From positions 1 through 57,501 of the forward strand of contig CAZWEZ010000007.1 of the NCBI GenBank assembly GCA_964632795.1: a DNA stretch of 57,501 nucleotides, given 5' to 3'. Under the pieces are notes generated by a model. It was not told where the DNA came from, made no database searches, and saw only the letters and a list, made by a program, of their open reading frames with translations. Position numbers and translations under genes: made by a program. Shown here piece after piece: positions 1 to 10,131 of this stretch (position 1 is its first letter; each line of letters starts with the position of its first letter). The stretch comes from CAZWEZ01 sp964632795 (GTDB lineage: Bacteria > Pseudomonadota > Alphaproteobacteria > Rhodospirillales > 2-02-FULL-58-16).

Positions 1-402
1 AACCGCCTCAGGGACTCGCTCGCCGCCTCGCGCCGCGCCGACGCCGAAACCGGGGGCGCCGCCGCCGGCCCCCACCGCAGCGACCTGGTGGTCCGCCACC
101 TGGCCAGCGGCCGTGCCGCCGGACAGTGCTCGACCGGCGAGCAGAAGGCGCTGCTGATCGCTGTGGTGCTGGCCGCCGCCCGGCTCCAGGCGGCCGAGCG
201 CGGGACGTCGCCGCTGCTGCTGCTGGACGAGGTGGCGGCCCATCTCGATCGCCCGCGCCGCGAGGCCCTGTTCGAGGAGATCTCGGGGCTCGGCGCCCAG
301 GCCTGGCTGACAGGCACCGACGCCGCCCTGTTCGCGCCGTTGCGCGGGCGGGCCGCGTTCTTCGTCGTCGAGGACGCCACCGTGACCCCCGACGGCGGGT
401 AG
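1..402 (+). CDS. recF: DNA replication/repair protein RecF, C-terminal part
   Basis: The reading frame is open from base 1 and ends at a TAG at 400-402, so only the last 133 residues of an ABC/SMC-type ATPase are in the window. Visible RecF hallmarks, in order, are GPHRSDL, the ABC signature region CSTGEQKALL, and the Walker B segment LLLLDEVAAHLD. RecF acts with RecO and RecR to load RecA at single-strand gaps. It lies 18 bp upstream of gyrB in the same direction, matching the common dnaN-recF-gyrB order. The 5' end, and probably dnaN, lie outside the window. Confidence 0.93.
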   Translation, partial: NRLRDSLAASRRADAETGGAAAGPHRSDLVVRHLASGRAAGQCSTGEQKALLIAVVLAAARLQAAERGTSPLLLLDEVAAHLDRPRREALFEEISGLGAQAWLTGTDAALFAPLRGRAAFFVVEDATVTPDGG

Positions 403-420
403 CGAAAACCAAGGACTGAC

Positions 421-2880
<2,460 letters not shown>

Positions 2881-2896
2881 GGGGTGTCTGCGTGGT

Positions 2897-5647
2897 TCAG
2901 TCTTCCTCGAGCAGCCCTTTGAGCCGGTAGATCGCCTCCAGGGCCTGGCGCGGGGTGAGGTCGTCGGCGTTGACGTCGGCCAGCGCCTCCTCCACCGGCG
3001 AGGGGCCGGAGGCGGCGGCGCCCGCTTCCCCGTGGAAGGCGGAGAACAGGGGCAGGTCCTCGGCGAGGCGGGTCATGGCCGAGGACTGTTCGCCCTTCTC
3101 CAGGATTTTGAGCACGGTTTCGGCGCGCTCCACCACGCCGCCGGGCAGGCCGGCAAGCTTGGCCACGTGGATGCCGTACGAACGGTCCGCGGCGCCCGGC
3201 GCCACCTCGTGCAGGAACACCACGTCGCCGCGCCATTCCTTGACCTTCATGGTGTGGCACGCCAGATGGGGCAGCTTGGCCGCCAGGTTGGTCAGCTCGT
3301 GGTAGTGGGTGGCGAACAAGACCCTGCACGCGTTGACGTCGTGCAGGTGCTCGACCACCGCCCAGGCGATGGACAGGCCGTCGTAGGTCGCCGTGCCGCG
3401 CCCGATCTCGTCCAGGATGATCAGCGAGCGGGGGCCGGCCAGGTTGAGGATGGCCGCGGTCTCGACCATCTCGACCATGAACGTCGAGCGGCCCCGGGCC
3501 AGGTCGTCGGAGGCCCCGACGCGGGAGAACAGGCGGTCGACGACGCCGATCCGGGCCGCCTCGGCGGGGACGTAGGAGCCCATCTGGGCGAGCACCGCGA
3601 TCAGCGCGTTCTGGCGCAAAAACGTGCTCTTGCCGGCCATGTTGGGCCCGGTCAGCAGCCACAGCCGGCCGTCGGCGCCGAGCTCGCAGCCATTGGCCAC
3701 GAACGCCCCCTCCTGGCTTTCGCCCAGCGCCGCCTCGACCACCGGATGGCGGCCGGCGGTGATCTCGAAGGCGACCCCGTCCTCGATTCGGGGCCGGCAG
3801 TAGCGCCTGTCCACCGCCACCTGGGCCAGCGCCGCCGCGACGTCGAGTGCGGCCGCGGCGGCGGCCGCCCGGGCCACCGGCTCGCCGCGCTGGACCACCT
3901 CGCCGACCAGGTCCTCGAACAGTTTCAGCTCCAGCGCCAGGGCCTTGTCGGCGGCCCGGGCGATGGCGTCCTCGAGCTCGCCCAGCTCGACGGTGGTGAA
4001 GCGCACCCGGTTGGCCATGGTCTGGCGGTGGATGAACGGGCCTTCGGCGCCCGCCGGCACCTTGTCGGCGTGGCCGGCCGGGACCTCGACGAAGTATCCG
4101 AGCACGTTGTTGTTCTTGATCTTGAGGGTCTGGATTCCGGTTTCGCCAACGTAACGGCCCTGCAGGTTGGCGATCAGGCGGCGGCTCTCGTCGCGCAGCG
4201 TACGCTGTTCGTCGAGCTCCGCCAAATACCCCTTGGCGGTGAAGCCGCCGTCGCGGGCATTGATCGGGAGGTCGGGCCCCAGGGCGCGGGACAGGCGGTC
4301 GATCAGCTCGTCGTGGCGGCCGAGTCCGTCGAGGCAGTCCCGGATTCCCTCCGCCATCCCGGCCGGGCCGCCGCCGAGCGTATCGCGGATTTCGGCGCAC
4401 AGCGCCAGGCCGTCGCGGACCGCCGCCAGGTCGCGCGGCCCGCCCCGGCCCAGACTGAGCCGCGACAACGAGCGCTCGATGTCGGGGCAGCGCCCGAGGG
4501 TGGCGCGCAGCGCCTCGCGCCCCCGCCCGCCCTCGGCGTCGATCAGGTACTGGACCATGTCGAGGCGGCGTTCGATGTCGGCGATCCCGGTCAGCGGCGC
4601 CGCCAGGCGCCCCGCCAGCAGCCGCGCCCCGGCCCCGGTGAGCGTGGCGTCGATGATCCCGAGCAGGCTGCCCCGGCGTTCGCCGGCCAGGGTCGCGGTC
4701 AGTTCCAGGTTGCGCCGGGTGGCGGCGTCGATCTCCATCACCGCGCCGCGGGGCAGGCGGCGGGGCGAGGACAGGCGCGGCAGGCGGCCCTTCTGGGTCA
4801 GTTCCACGTAATCGACCAGCGCCCCGCAGGCGGCCAGCTCGGCGCGCGAGAAGCCGCCGAAGGCGTCCATCGACTTGACCGAGAACAGCTCTTCCAGCCG
4901 CCGCCGGCCGTTGGCGCTGTCGAAGCGGCTGGCGGGCAGCGGTGACAGGAGGTCGCCGATCCCGGCGAAGGTCTCGTAGAGGGCCGGGCGCTGGATCAGG
5001 GTCTCGGACACCAGCAGTTCGCCGGCATCCAGCCGGGCCAGGGCGGCGTTGACCTCTTCGGCCTCCAGGGGCTGGGTCTGGAAGACGCCGGTCGAGACGT
5101 CGATCCAGGCCAGGCCCAGTTTTCCCGAGGCTTCGCCCAGGGCGGCCAGGTAGTTGTGGCTGCGGGCATCGAGCAGGGTGTCCTCGGTCAGCGTGCCCGG
5201 GGTCACGATCCGCATGACGTCGCGCCGCACCACCGCCTTGTGGCCGCGCTTGCGGGCCTCGGCCGGGTTCTCCATCTGCTCGCACACCGCCACCTTGAAG
5301 CCCTTGCGGATGAGCCGGATCAGATAGGCCTGGTGGCTGTGCACCGGGACCCCGCACATGGGGATGTCCTGGCCCAGGTGCTTGCCCCGCTTGGTCAGCG
5401 TGATGTCGAGCGCCCGCGCGGCGGCCACCGCATCCTCGAAGAACAGCTCATAGAAGTCCCCCATGCGGTAGAACAGGAGGCAGTCCGGATGGTCGTCTTT
5501 TATCGACAGGTACTGGACCATCATCGGCGTCGCGCGGCCCCGGTCCCTGGCGGGCCCGGCCGGGGACGCCTCGGCGGCTGGTTCGGGGCTTTGGTGCACG
5601 GCGGTGGCGGCCTTCGGATTGCGTTTGCTGGCGGCGCACCATAGCAT
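2897..5647 (-). CDS. mutS: DNA mismatch repair protein MutS
   Basis: Mismatch-recognition ATPase, 916 residues. The mismatch-wedging motif FYE is at residues 65-67 (GDFYELF). Connector, lever and clamp domains follow, then the ABC ATPase with Walker A GPNMAGKST near residue 666 and Walker B/signature DEIGRGTATYDG near 742. The end (ALEAIYRLKGLL) resembles the family's tetramerisation tail. The first 41 residues are poorly conserved in character. An internal ATG pair (5519-5524, starting MMVQYLSIK) could be the true start and would leave more room for the divergent promoter toward the 5685 gene. No ribosome site settles this. Confidence 0.97.
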   Translation of the reverse strand: MLWCAASKRNPKAATAVHQSPEPAAEASPAGPARDRGRATPMMVQYLSIKDDHPDCLLFYRMGDFYELFFEDAVAAARALDITLTKRGKHLGQDIPMCGVPVHSHQAYLIRLIRKGFKVAVCEQMENPAEARKRGHKAVVRRDVMRIVTPGTLTEDTLLDARSHNYLAALGEASGKLGLAWIDVSTGVFQTQPLEAEEVNAALARLDAGELLVSETLIQRPALYETFAGIGDLLSPLPASRFDSANGRRRLEELFSVKSMDAFGGFSRAELAACGALVDYVELTQKGRLPRLSSPRRLPRGAVMEIDAATRRNLELTATLAGERRGSLLGIIDATLTGAGARLLAGRLAAPLTGIADIERRLDMVQYLIDAEGGRGREALRATLGRCPDIERSLSRLSLGRGGPRDLAAVRDGLALCAEIRDTLGGGPAGMAEGIRDCLDGLGRHDELIDRLSRALGPDLPINARDGGFTAKGYLAELDEQRTLRDESRRLIANLQGRYVGETGIQTLKIKNNNVLGYFVEVPAGHADKVPAGAEGPFIHRQTMANRVRFTTVELGELEDAIARAADKALALELKLFEDLVGEVVQRGEPVARAAAAAAALDVAAALAQVAVDRRYCRPRIEDGVAFEITAGRHPVVEAALGESQEGAFVANGCELGADGRLWLLTGPNMAGKSTFLRQNALIAVLAQMGSYVPAEAARIGVVDRLFSRVGASDDLARGRSTFMVEMVETAAILNLAGPRSLIILDEIGRGTATYDGLSIAWAVVEHLHDVNACRVLFATHYHELTNLAAKLPHLACHTMKVKEWRGDVVFLHEVAPGAADRSYGIHVAKLAGLPGGVVERAETVLKILEKGEQSSAMTRLAEDLPLFSAFHGEAGAAASGPSPVEEALADVNADDLTPRQALEAIYRLKGLLEED

Positions 5648-5684
5648 ATCGACCAGGAACCTATCTCATAAGGGACCACGAGCC

Positions 5685-6194
5685 ATGACCGTCAACGACA
5701 CCCCCGCCGCCGCGCTCCGCGAAGCGGTCGCATTGTTCGCCGAGCGCGACGGCTTCGAGGCCGCCGTCGCGGCGCTCGAGGCGGCAGGCTTCGAACGCGC
5801 CGACCTCAGCCTTCTCGGCTCCCACCAGTCGATCGACGCCGCCGGCAAGCCGGGCAGGCCGTGGAAGGACGCCCTGATGGCGCTGGCCGGGGAGCTCAAG
5901 TACGAGGTGCCGCTGGTCGCCTCGGGAGCCGTCCTGCTGGCCGGCGGCCCGCTGGCGGCGACCATCGCCGGCATCGTCGGCGCCGCCGTCGGCGGCCTCG
6001 CGGCGCGCGAGATCATCGGCGAGGTGACCTCCAGCCCCAACGTCGAGTCCTTCGCCCGCTCGCTGGAGGCCGGCGGCCTCATCCTGTGGGTGCGGGTCGC
6101 CGACGCCGCCGCCGAGAAGACGGCGCTGGCCATCCTCGAGGACAACGGCGGGGCCAACGTCCACATCCACCAGACCCCCGCCCCGGGTTCCTGA
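5685..6194 (+). CDS. Small glycine-rich membrane-associated protein (general stress 17M-like)
   Basis: 169 residues from ATG 5685, chosen because AAGGGA lies 9 bp upstream and because an upstream in-frame ATG (5604) would run deep into mutS. The N-terminal part (ALFAERDGFEAAVAALEAAG) resembles the start of the general stress protein 17M/DUF1269-type fold, which reads like a degenerate ferredoxin-like alpha/beta unit. The middle (about 75-110) is a hydrophobic glycine/alanine zipper (AATIAGIVGAAVGGLAAREI), suggesting membrane insertion or oligomerisation. The function is unknown. It is divergent from mutS and convergent with the macro-domain gene, with a shared hairpin between them. Confidence 0.75.
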   Translation: MTVNDTPAAALREAVALFAERDGFEAAVAALEAAGFERADLSLLGSHQSIDAAGKPGRPWKDALMALAGELKYEVPLVASGAVLLAGGPLAATIAGIVGAAVGGLAAREIIGEVTSSPNVESFARSLEAGGLILWVRVADAAAEKTALAILEDNGGANVHIHQTPAPGS

Positions 6195-6199
6195 AGACC

Positions 6200-6223
6200 G
6201 ACCGCCAGGCGTCCCTGGCGGTC
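6200..6223. terminator. Bidirectional hairpin between convergent genes
   Basis: A perfect 10-bp stem (gaccgccagg / cctggcggtc) with a 4-base loop lies between the stop of the 5685 gene (6194) and the macro-domain gene, whose stop codon overlaps the right arm. There is no clear T-run on either side, so efficiency as an intrinsic terminator is uncertain. Position and symmetry fit a shared terminator. Confidence 0.55.
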
Positions 6224-6737
6224 AACCATGGTCGTCCAGCGCCTGGCGGTGGACGTCCGCCGAGGCGTGGCCGAAACAGCATAGGACTACCCGTTGCGGA
6301 AGGTCGTGGGTGGACAGGAAATCGGCAACCGTCCGCACCGCGATGCGCGCCGCGCGGGCGGCCGGAAAACGGTAGACGCCGGTGCTGATCGCCGGGAAGG
6401 CGATCGAGGCCAGGCCGTGAACGGCGGCCAGCTCCAGGGACTCGCGGTAGCAGGCGGCCAACAAGTTGTCCTCGTCCGCTCCGCCGCCGTTCCAGATCGG
6501 GCCGACGGTGTGGATCACGTGCCTGGCGGGCAGGTCGTGGCCGCCGGTAATCCTGGCCTCGCCGGTCGGGCAGCCGCGCAAGAGGCGGCACTCGGCCAGC
6601 AGGGCCGGGCCGGCGGCGGCGTGGATGGCGCCGTCCACCCCGCCCCCGCCGAGCAGGGTTTCGTTGGCCGCGTTGACGATGGCGTCCACCTCCAGCCGGG
6701 TAATGTCGCCCTCGACGATCTCTATGCGTCGGTCCAT
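6222..6737 (-). CDS. Macro-domain protein (O-acetyl-ADP-ribose deacetylase type)
   Basis: A 171-residue single-domain macro protein. Its ADP-ribose-binding signatures are IVNAANETLLGGGGVDGAIH near the N-terminus, HVIHTVGPIW in the middle and AFPAISTGVYRFP followed by AARIAV near the C-terminus. These match the YmdB/MacroD-like class that hydrolyses O-acetyl-ADP-ribose or removes mono-ADP-ribose. The start is ATG 6737, preceded by a strong GGGGAGG. It is divergent from the GT9 gene at 6795, with 57 bp between the two starts. The protein substrate cannot be inferred from context. Confidence 0.92.
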   Translation of the reverse strand: MDRRIEIVEGDITRLEVDAIVNAANETLLGGGGVDGAIHAAAGPALLAECRLLRGCPTGEARITGGHDLPARHVIHTVGPIWNGGGADEDNLLAACYRESLELAAVHGLASIAFPAISTGVYRFPAARAARIAVRTVADFLSTHDLPQRVVLCCFGHASADVHRQALDDHG

Positions 6738-6794
6738 GACAAGGCCTCCCCTTTCGGTCCATATTAGCCCCGCCAACAACCGTCGGAAACGCCA

Positions 6795-7823
6795 ATGGCC
6801 GATTCCCAAACACCCGCCTCGGTAATGGTCTACGTGGGGCTGGACCGCATCGGCGACGCCCTGCTCAAGCTGCCCTTCGTCCGCGGCCTGCGGGCGGCGT
6901 TCCCCGAGGCCCGCATCACCTGGGTCGCGGGCAAGGAGACCAGCGTTTATGCCGGCCTCGTGGCGCCCCTGGTCGAGGGCCTGCTGGACGAGGTGATCGA
7001 GAACGCCGGCATCGGCCGGCACCCCTCGGAGCTGTTGCGCCGCCGCCCGCTGGGCGGCCGGCGCTTCGACCTGATCATCGACAGCCAGCGCATCTTCTGG
7101 GCCAGCCTGTCGTTGTGGCGGATCCCCCACAAGACGTTCATTTCGCCCGCCGCGCGGTTTCTGTTGTCGTCGCGCCGCCCGCCCCGCGGCTACCGGTTTC
7201 CCAAGAGCATGCAACGCCAGCTTCTGGACCTCCTGGAGCTGGCCAGCGGGCGGAGCTTCGAGAGCCCCGGGAGCCTGGACATCGACCTCGCCCCGGGGAT
7301 GGTCGAGGACGCCCGGCGGCTGCTGCCGGCGGGGCCGACGTACCTCGGCATCGCCCCGGGCTCGGGCGGGGCGCCCAAGTGCTGGCCGCTGGACGACTTC
7401 ATCCGCCTCGCCCGCAACCAGGCGGCCAGGGGACGGACTCCGGTGTTCGTGCTCGGTCCCCGGGAGAGCGGGTGGACCGGTGATTTGCGCCGGGCGGTGC
7501 CCGAGGCCCTGTTCCCGCTTCAGGCCGCCGGAATCGAGGACGCCTACGGCTTTTCGCCCCTGTTCACCATTTCGCTCGCAAAACAACTGACCGTGGCGGT
7601 GTCCAACGACTCCGGCGCCGGCCACATGCTGGCCGTCGGCGGGGCGCCGTTGGTGTCGCTGTTCGGACGCACGGTGGCCGACAAGTTCATGCCCATGGCC
7701 CGCCGTCTGACCATCATCCGGGCCCAGGATTTCGGCGGCCGCGAGCTCGCTTCGATCCCCGTCGATGCGGTTATCGAAGCGGTGGAGGAGATGCTGGGCG
7801 GTGGCGGCGCTGAAGGCGCATAA
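6795..7823 (+). CDS. Glycosyltransferase family 9 (heptosyltransferase-like)
   Basis: 342 residues with the GT-B, GT9 layout. The N-terminal half begins VMVYVGLDRIGDALLKLPFV, the GDxLL signature of the ADP-heptose:LPS family. The C-terminal nucleotide-sugar half has GIAPGSGGAPKCWP and SNDSGAGHMLAVGGAP (about 270-285). It probably transfers a heptose or related sugar to a surface glycan core at the inner membrane. Sugar and acceptor are unknown. The 3' end overlaps the oppositely oriented ampG gene by 53 bp. A second GT9 gene lies at 10132-11361. Confidence 0.9.
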   Translation: MADSQTPASVMVYVGLDRIGDALLKLPFVRGLRAAFPEARITWVAGKETSVYAGLVAPLVEGLLDEVIENAGIGRHPSELLRRRPLGGRRFDLIIDSQRIFWASLSLWRIPHKTFISPAARFLLSSRRPPRGYRFPKSMQRQLLDLLELASGRSFESPGSLDIDLAPGMVEDARRLLPAGPTYLGIAPGSGGAPKCWPLDDFIRLARNQAARGRTPVFVLGPRESGWTGDLRRAVPEALFPLQAAGIEDAYGFSPLFTISLAKQLTVAVSNDSGAGHMLAVGGAPLVSLFGRTVADKFMPMARRLTIIRAQDFGGRELASIPVDAVIEAVEEMLGGGGAEGA

Positions 7824-9117
7824 GCCACAGCAGGACCCCCAGGGCGGGCAGCGCGATGGCGGCGCTGAAGAGGAAGAAATCGAACCACCCCAGGGATTCG
7901 GCCATCCATCCCGAGGACGCCGACAGGACGTCGCGGGCAAAGGCCATCAGCGAACTGAGCAGGGCGTACTGGGTCGCCGTGTAGGCTTGGTTGCACAGCG
8001 ACGACAGGTAGGCGACGAAGGCCGTCGTCGCCATGCCGGCGGTGACGTTCTCCACCGTGATGGTCGCCATCAGCATCGGGATGTCGTGGCCGACCAGCGC
8101 CTGGACGGAGAACATCAGGGTGCCGGCGATCTGCAGCACCCCGCAGATCATCAGGCTCTTCATGATCCCCATCCGGCTGACCAGGACGCCGCCGATCAGG
8201 CCGCCGGCGATGGTCGCGCCGAGCCCGAAGACCTTGCTGACGTTGGCGATCTCAACGGTGGTGAAGCCCATCTCGAGGTAGAACGGGTTGGCCATCACCC
8301 CCAGATAGGCCTCGCCCAGCTTGTAGAGCATGATGAACAGGACGATGGCGATCCACCCCGGGCGGCTCATGAAGTCGGCGAACGGGGCGATCACCGCCTC
8401 GTGGAGCCAGGCCAGCAGGCGGGCCAGCCAGCCGGGCAGGCCGGCGGCCAGGTGGCCGGCGATCCGCTCCTCCTCCCGTTCGGCCGCCGCCACGTCATCG
8501 CCGCCCTCGGGCTCGCGGGCCAACAGCAGGACGGTCAGCATGCCGACCCCGACGAGGGCCGCCATCACCGTGTAGACCTGGGGCCAGGTCAACACCGAGG
8601 CCAGCCACAGGGCGCCGGCCCCGGCGCTCAGCATGCCGAACCGGTAGCCCAGCACGATGGCCCCGGCACCCGCCCCCTGTTCGTCTTCGCTCAGGGATTC
8701 GACCCGGTAGGCGTCGATCACGATGTCCTGGCTGGCCGAGCAGAAGGCGACCAGCAGGGCGAACAGGGCGGTGGCCAGCGGCGCCTCGGCGGGGCTGGTC
8801 GAGGCCATCCCCAGGATCGCCGCCATCAGCGCCACTTGGCTCAGCAGGGCCCAGCCCCGCCGCCGCCCCAACAGCCGGCCGAGCACCGGCAGCGGCACCC
8901 GGTCGATCACCGGCGCCCACAGGAACTTGAAGGTGTAGGGGGTGCGGACCAGCGAGAACAGGCCGATCGCGGCCAGCGACACGCCCTCGAACTTGAGCCA
9001 CACCGAGAGCGTCGAGAACACCAGCAACAACGGCAAGCCGCTGGAAAACCCCAACAGCAGGATGACCAGCATCCGGCGGTCCAGGTAGACCCTGGAGGCC
9101 TCGAGCCAGGACTTCAT
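7771..9117 (-). CDS. ampG: AmpG-like MFS permease (muropeptide transporter)
   Basis: A 448-residue hydrophobic protein with about 12-14 membrane spans and the AmpG-type N-terminus (LLLGFSSGLPLLLVFSTLS, then TPYTFKFLWAPVIDRV). Family members import anhydro-muropeptides for cell-wall recycling. The C-terminal tail is basic and proline-rich. ATG 9117 is chosen because this is where family similarity begins; the frame continues upstream only through a repeat element (9125-9387). Upstream of ATG lies AGAGG with only one base of spacing, a poor ribosome site, so the insertion may have altered native expression signals. The 3' end overlaps the GT9 gene by 53 bp. Confidence 0.88.
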   Translation of the reverse strand: MKSWLEASRVYLDRRMLVILLLGFSSGLPLLLVFSTLSVWLKFEGVSLAAIGLFSLVRTPYTFKFLWAPVIDRVPLPVLGRLLGRRRGWALLSQVALMAAILGMASTSPAEAPLATALFALLVAFCSASQDIVIDAYRVESLSEDEQGAGAGAIVLGYRFGMLSAGAGALWLASVLTWPQVYTVMAALVGVGMLTVLLLAREPEGGDDVAAAEREEERIAGHLAAGLPGWLARLLAWLHEAVIAPFADFMSRPGWIAIVLFIMLYKLGEAYLGVMANPFYLEMGFTTVEIANVSKVFGLGATIAGGLIGGVLVSRMGIMKSLMICGVLQIAGTLMFSVQALVGHDIPMLMATITVENVTAGMATTAFVAYLSSLCNQAYTATQYALLSSLMAFARDVLSASSGWMAESLGWFDFFLFSAAIALPALGVLLWLMRLQRRHRPASPPPLR

Positions 9118-9124
9118 GCCTCTA

Positions 9125-9387
9125 ATACCAACCTGCACTAATAATGACCCATAGAGATCGCCTCGGCGTGCCGCCGGGTAGGAGGAAAGCCGCCGGCGAT
9201 GCGGTGACATCGTCAAGGCTTTTCGACGCCCTCCGGCGGTACGCCGAGGCGACCGGAGGCGGCTTTCCAAGGCTTTCGGACAGCGTCGCGCGGCCCTTGT
9301 GATGGGCCGCCATCACGGCGGACCACGCTCCTAGCCGAAAGCCTTGGAAAGCCGTCTCTATGGGTCATTATTAGTGCAGGTTGGTAT
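9125..9387. mobile_element. MITE-like non-coding element with nested inverted repeats
   Basis: 33-bp perfect terminal inverted repeats (9125-9157 and 9355-9387; outer bases ATACCAACCTGC) bracket a segment with no transposase. Two further inverted repeats fill the interior. One is 9158-9177 against 9233-9252 (20 bp, one mismatch); the other is 9260-9279 against 9335-9354 (20 bp, perfect). Almost every base can therefore pair. TA dinucleotides at both ends fit a TA target duplication, as made by IS630/Tc1-type transposases, but the family assignment is an inference. The element and its margins fill the 9118-9430 gap; no gene is seen there. Confidence 0.85.
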
Positions 9388-9430
9388 AACATCCCGCGAA
9401 CCTTGGCCAGGGGTCGAGCGGCATCCTGTC

Positions 9431-10129
9431 CTACTCCGCCTTTTCCAGGAGGGCGAAGAAGTTGGCCGACCACAGCTCCGGCGGCGAGGCCAGGAGGCGG
9501 GACAGCAGGCCGTGGACCAGGCCGTCGGTGAGGCGCCTGACCGGGCTGCCCTCGAGGTGGGGATAGCACTCGGCCCCGGCATAACCGCAAGCCAGGGCCA
9601 ACTGGCGGAGGCTCTCCGGGGTATAGGCCGCCCGGTGGGTGAGGTCGCCGAACTGGTACTTGGCGCCCCACGGCGAGGCCATGTTGGGAACCTTGATCAC
9701 CACCTTGCCGCCGGGTTTCAGCACCCCGGCGACCAGACGCAGCAGCCGGGCGCCTTCGGCGGGCGGGAAGTGTTCCAGGACGTCGAACATCGCCACCCGG
9801 TCGAAGCGCCGCCCCTCGGCGCCGGTCTCCAGGAAGTCCAATGCCTCGGCCCGGCGGAAGTTGGCGGCCACTACCTCGGGCAGGTACCCGGCGACCTCGC
9901 CGTCGTGGTCGATGCCGATGAAGTCGCCGACCCCCTTGGCGGCCAGGTAGGCCAGGAAGAGGCCCGTCGAACAGCCGATCTCGAGCACCGACATCGCCGG
10001 CGCGCAGCCGGCCGGCCGCCAGAACTCGGCATCGAAACGGGCGATCTGCTTGGTCCCCAGGTTCGGCGGCGCATAGTTCTTGAAACGGCCGTAGGTGGCG
10101 TAGAAGTCGGTGTCGCCGGTTACGTCCAT
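9431..10129 (-). CDS. Class I SAM-dependent methyltransferase
   Basis: 232 residues from ATG 10129. Rossmann methyltransferase motifs are motif I VLEIGCSTGLFLAYL, acidic motif II FIGIDHDGEV, and motif IV FDRVAMFDVLEHF followed by LKPGGKVVIKVPN. This is the Methyltransf_11/23 type usually found with surface-glycan or lipid biosynthesis. It starts 2 bp after the GT9 gene at 10132, so the two are almost certainly one transcript. A plausible job is methylating a sugar or glycan handled by that glycosyltransferase. The substrate is not determinable from sequence. Confidence 0.88.
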   Translation of the reverse strand: MDVTGDTDFYATYGRFKNYAPPNLGTKQIARFDAEFWRPAGCAPAMSVLEIGCSTGLFLAYLAAKGVGDFIGIDHDGEVAGYLPEVVAANFRRAEALDFLETGAEGRRFDRVAMFDVLEHFPPAEGARLLRLVAGVLKPGGKVVIKVPNMASPWGAKYQFGDLTHRAAYTPESLRQLALACGYAGAECYPHLEGSPVRRLTDGLVHGLLSRLLASPPELWSANFFALLEKAE

Positions 10130-10131
10130 GG

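Noticed and set aside
9118..9270. An N-terminal extension of ampG (51 codons) through the repeat element
   Set aside because: It is encoded wholly by the inserted element, and family similarity begins at Met 9117.
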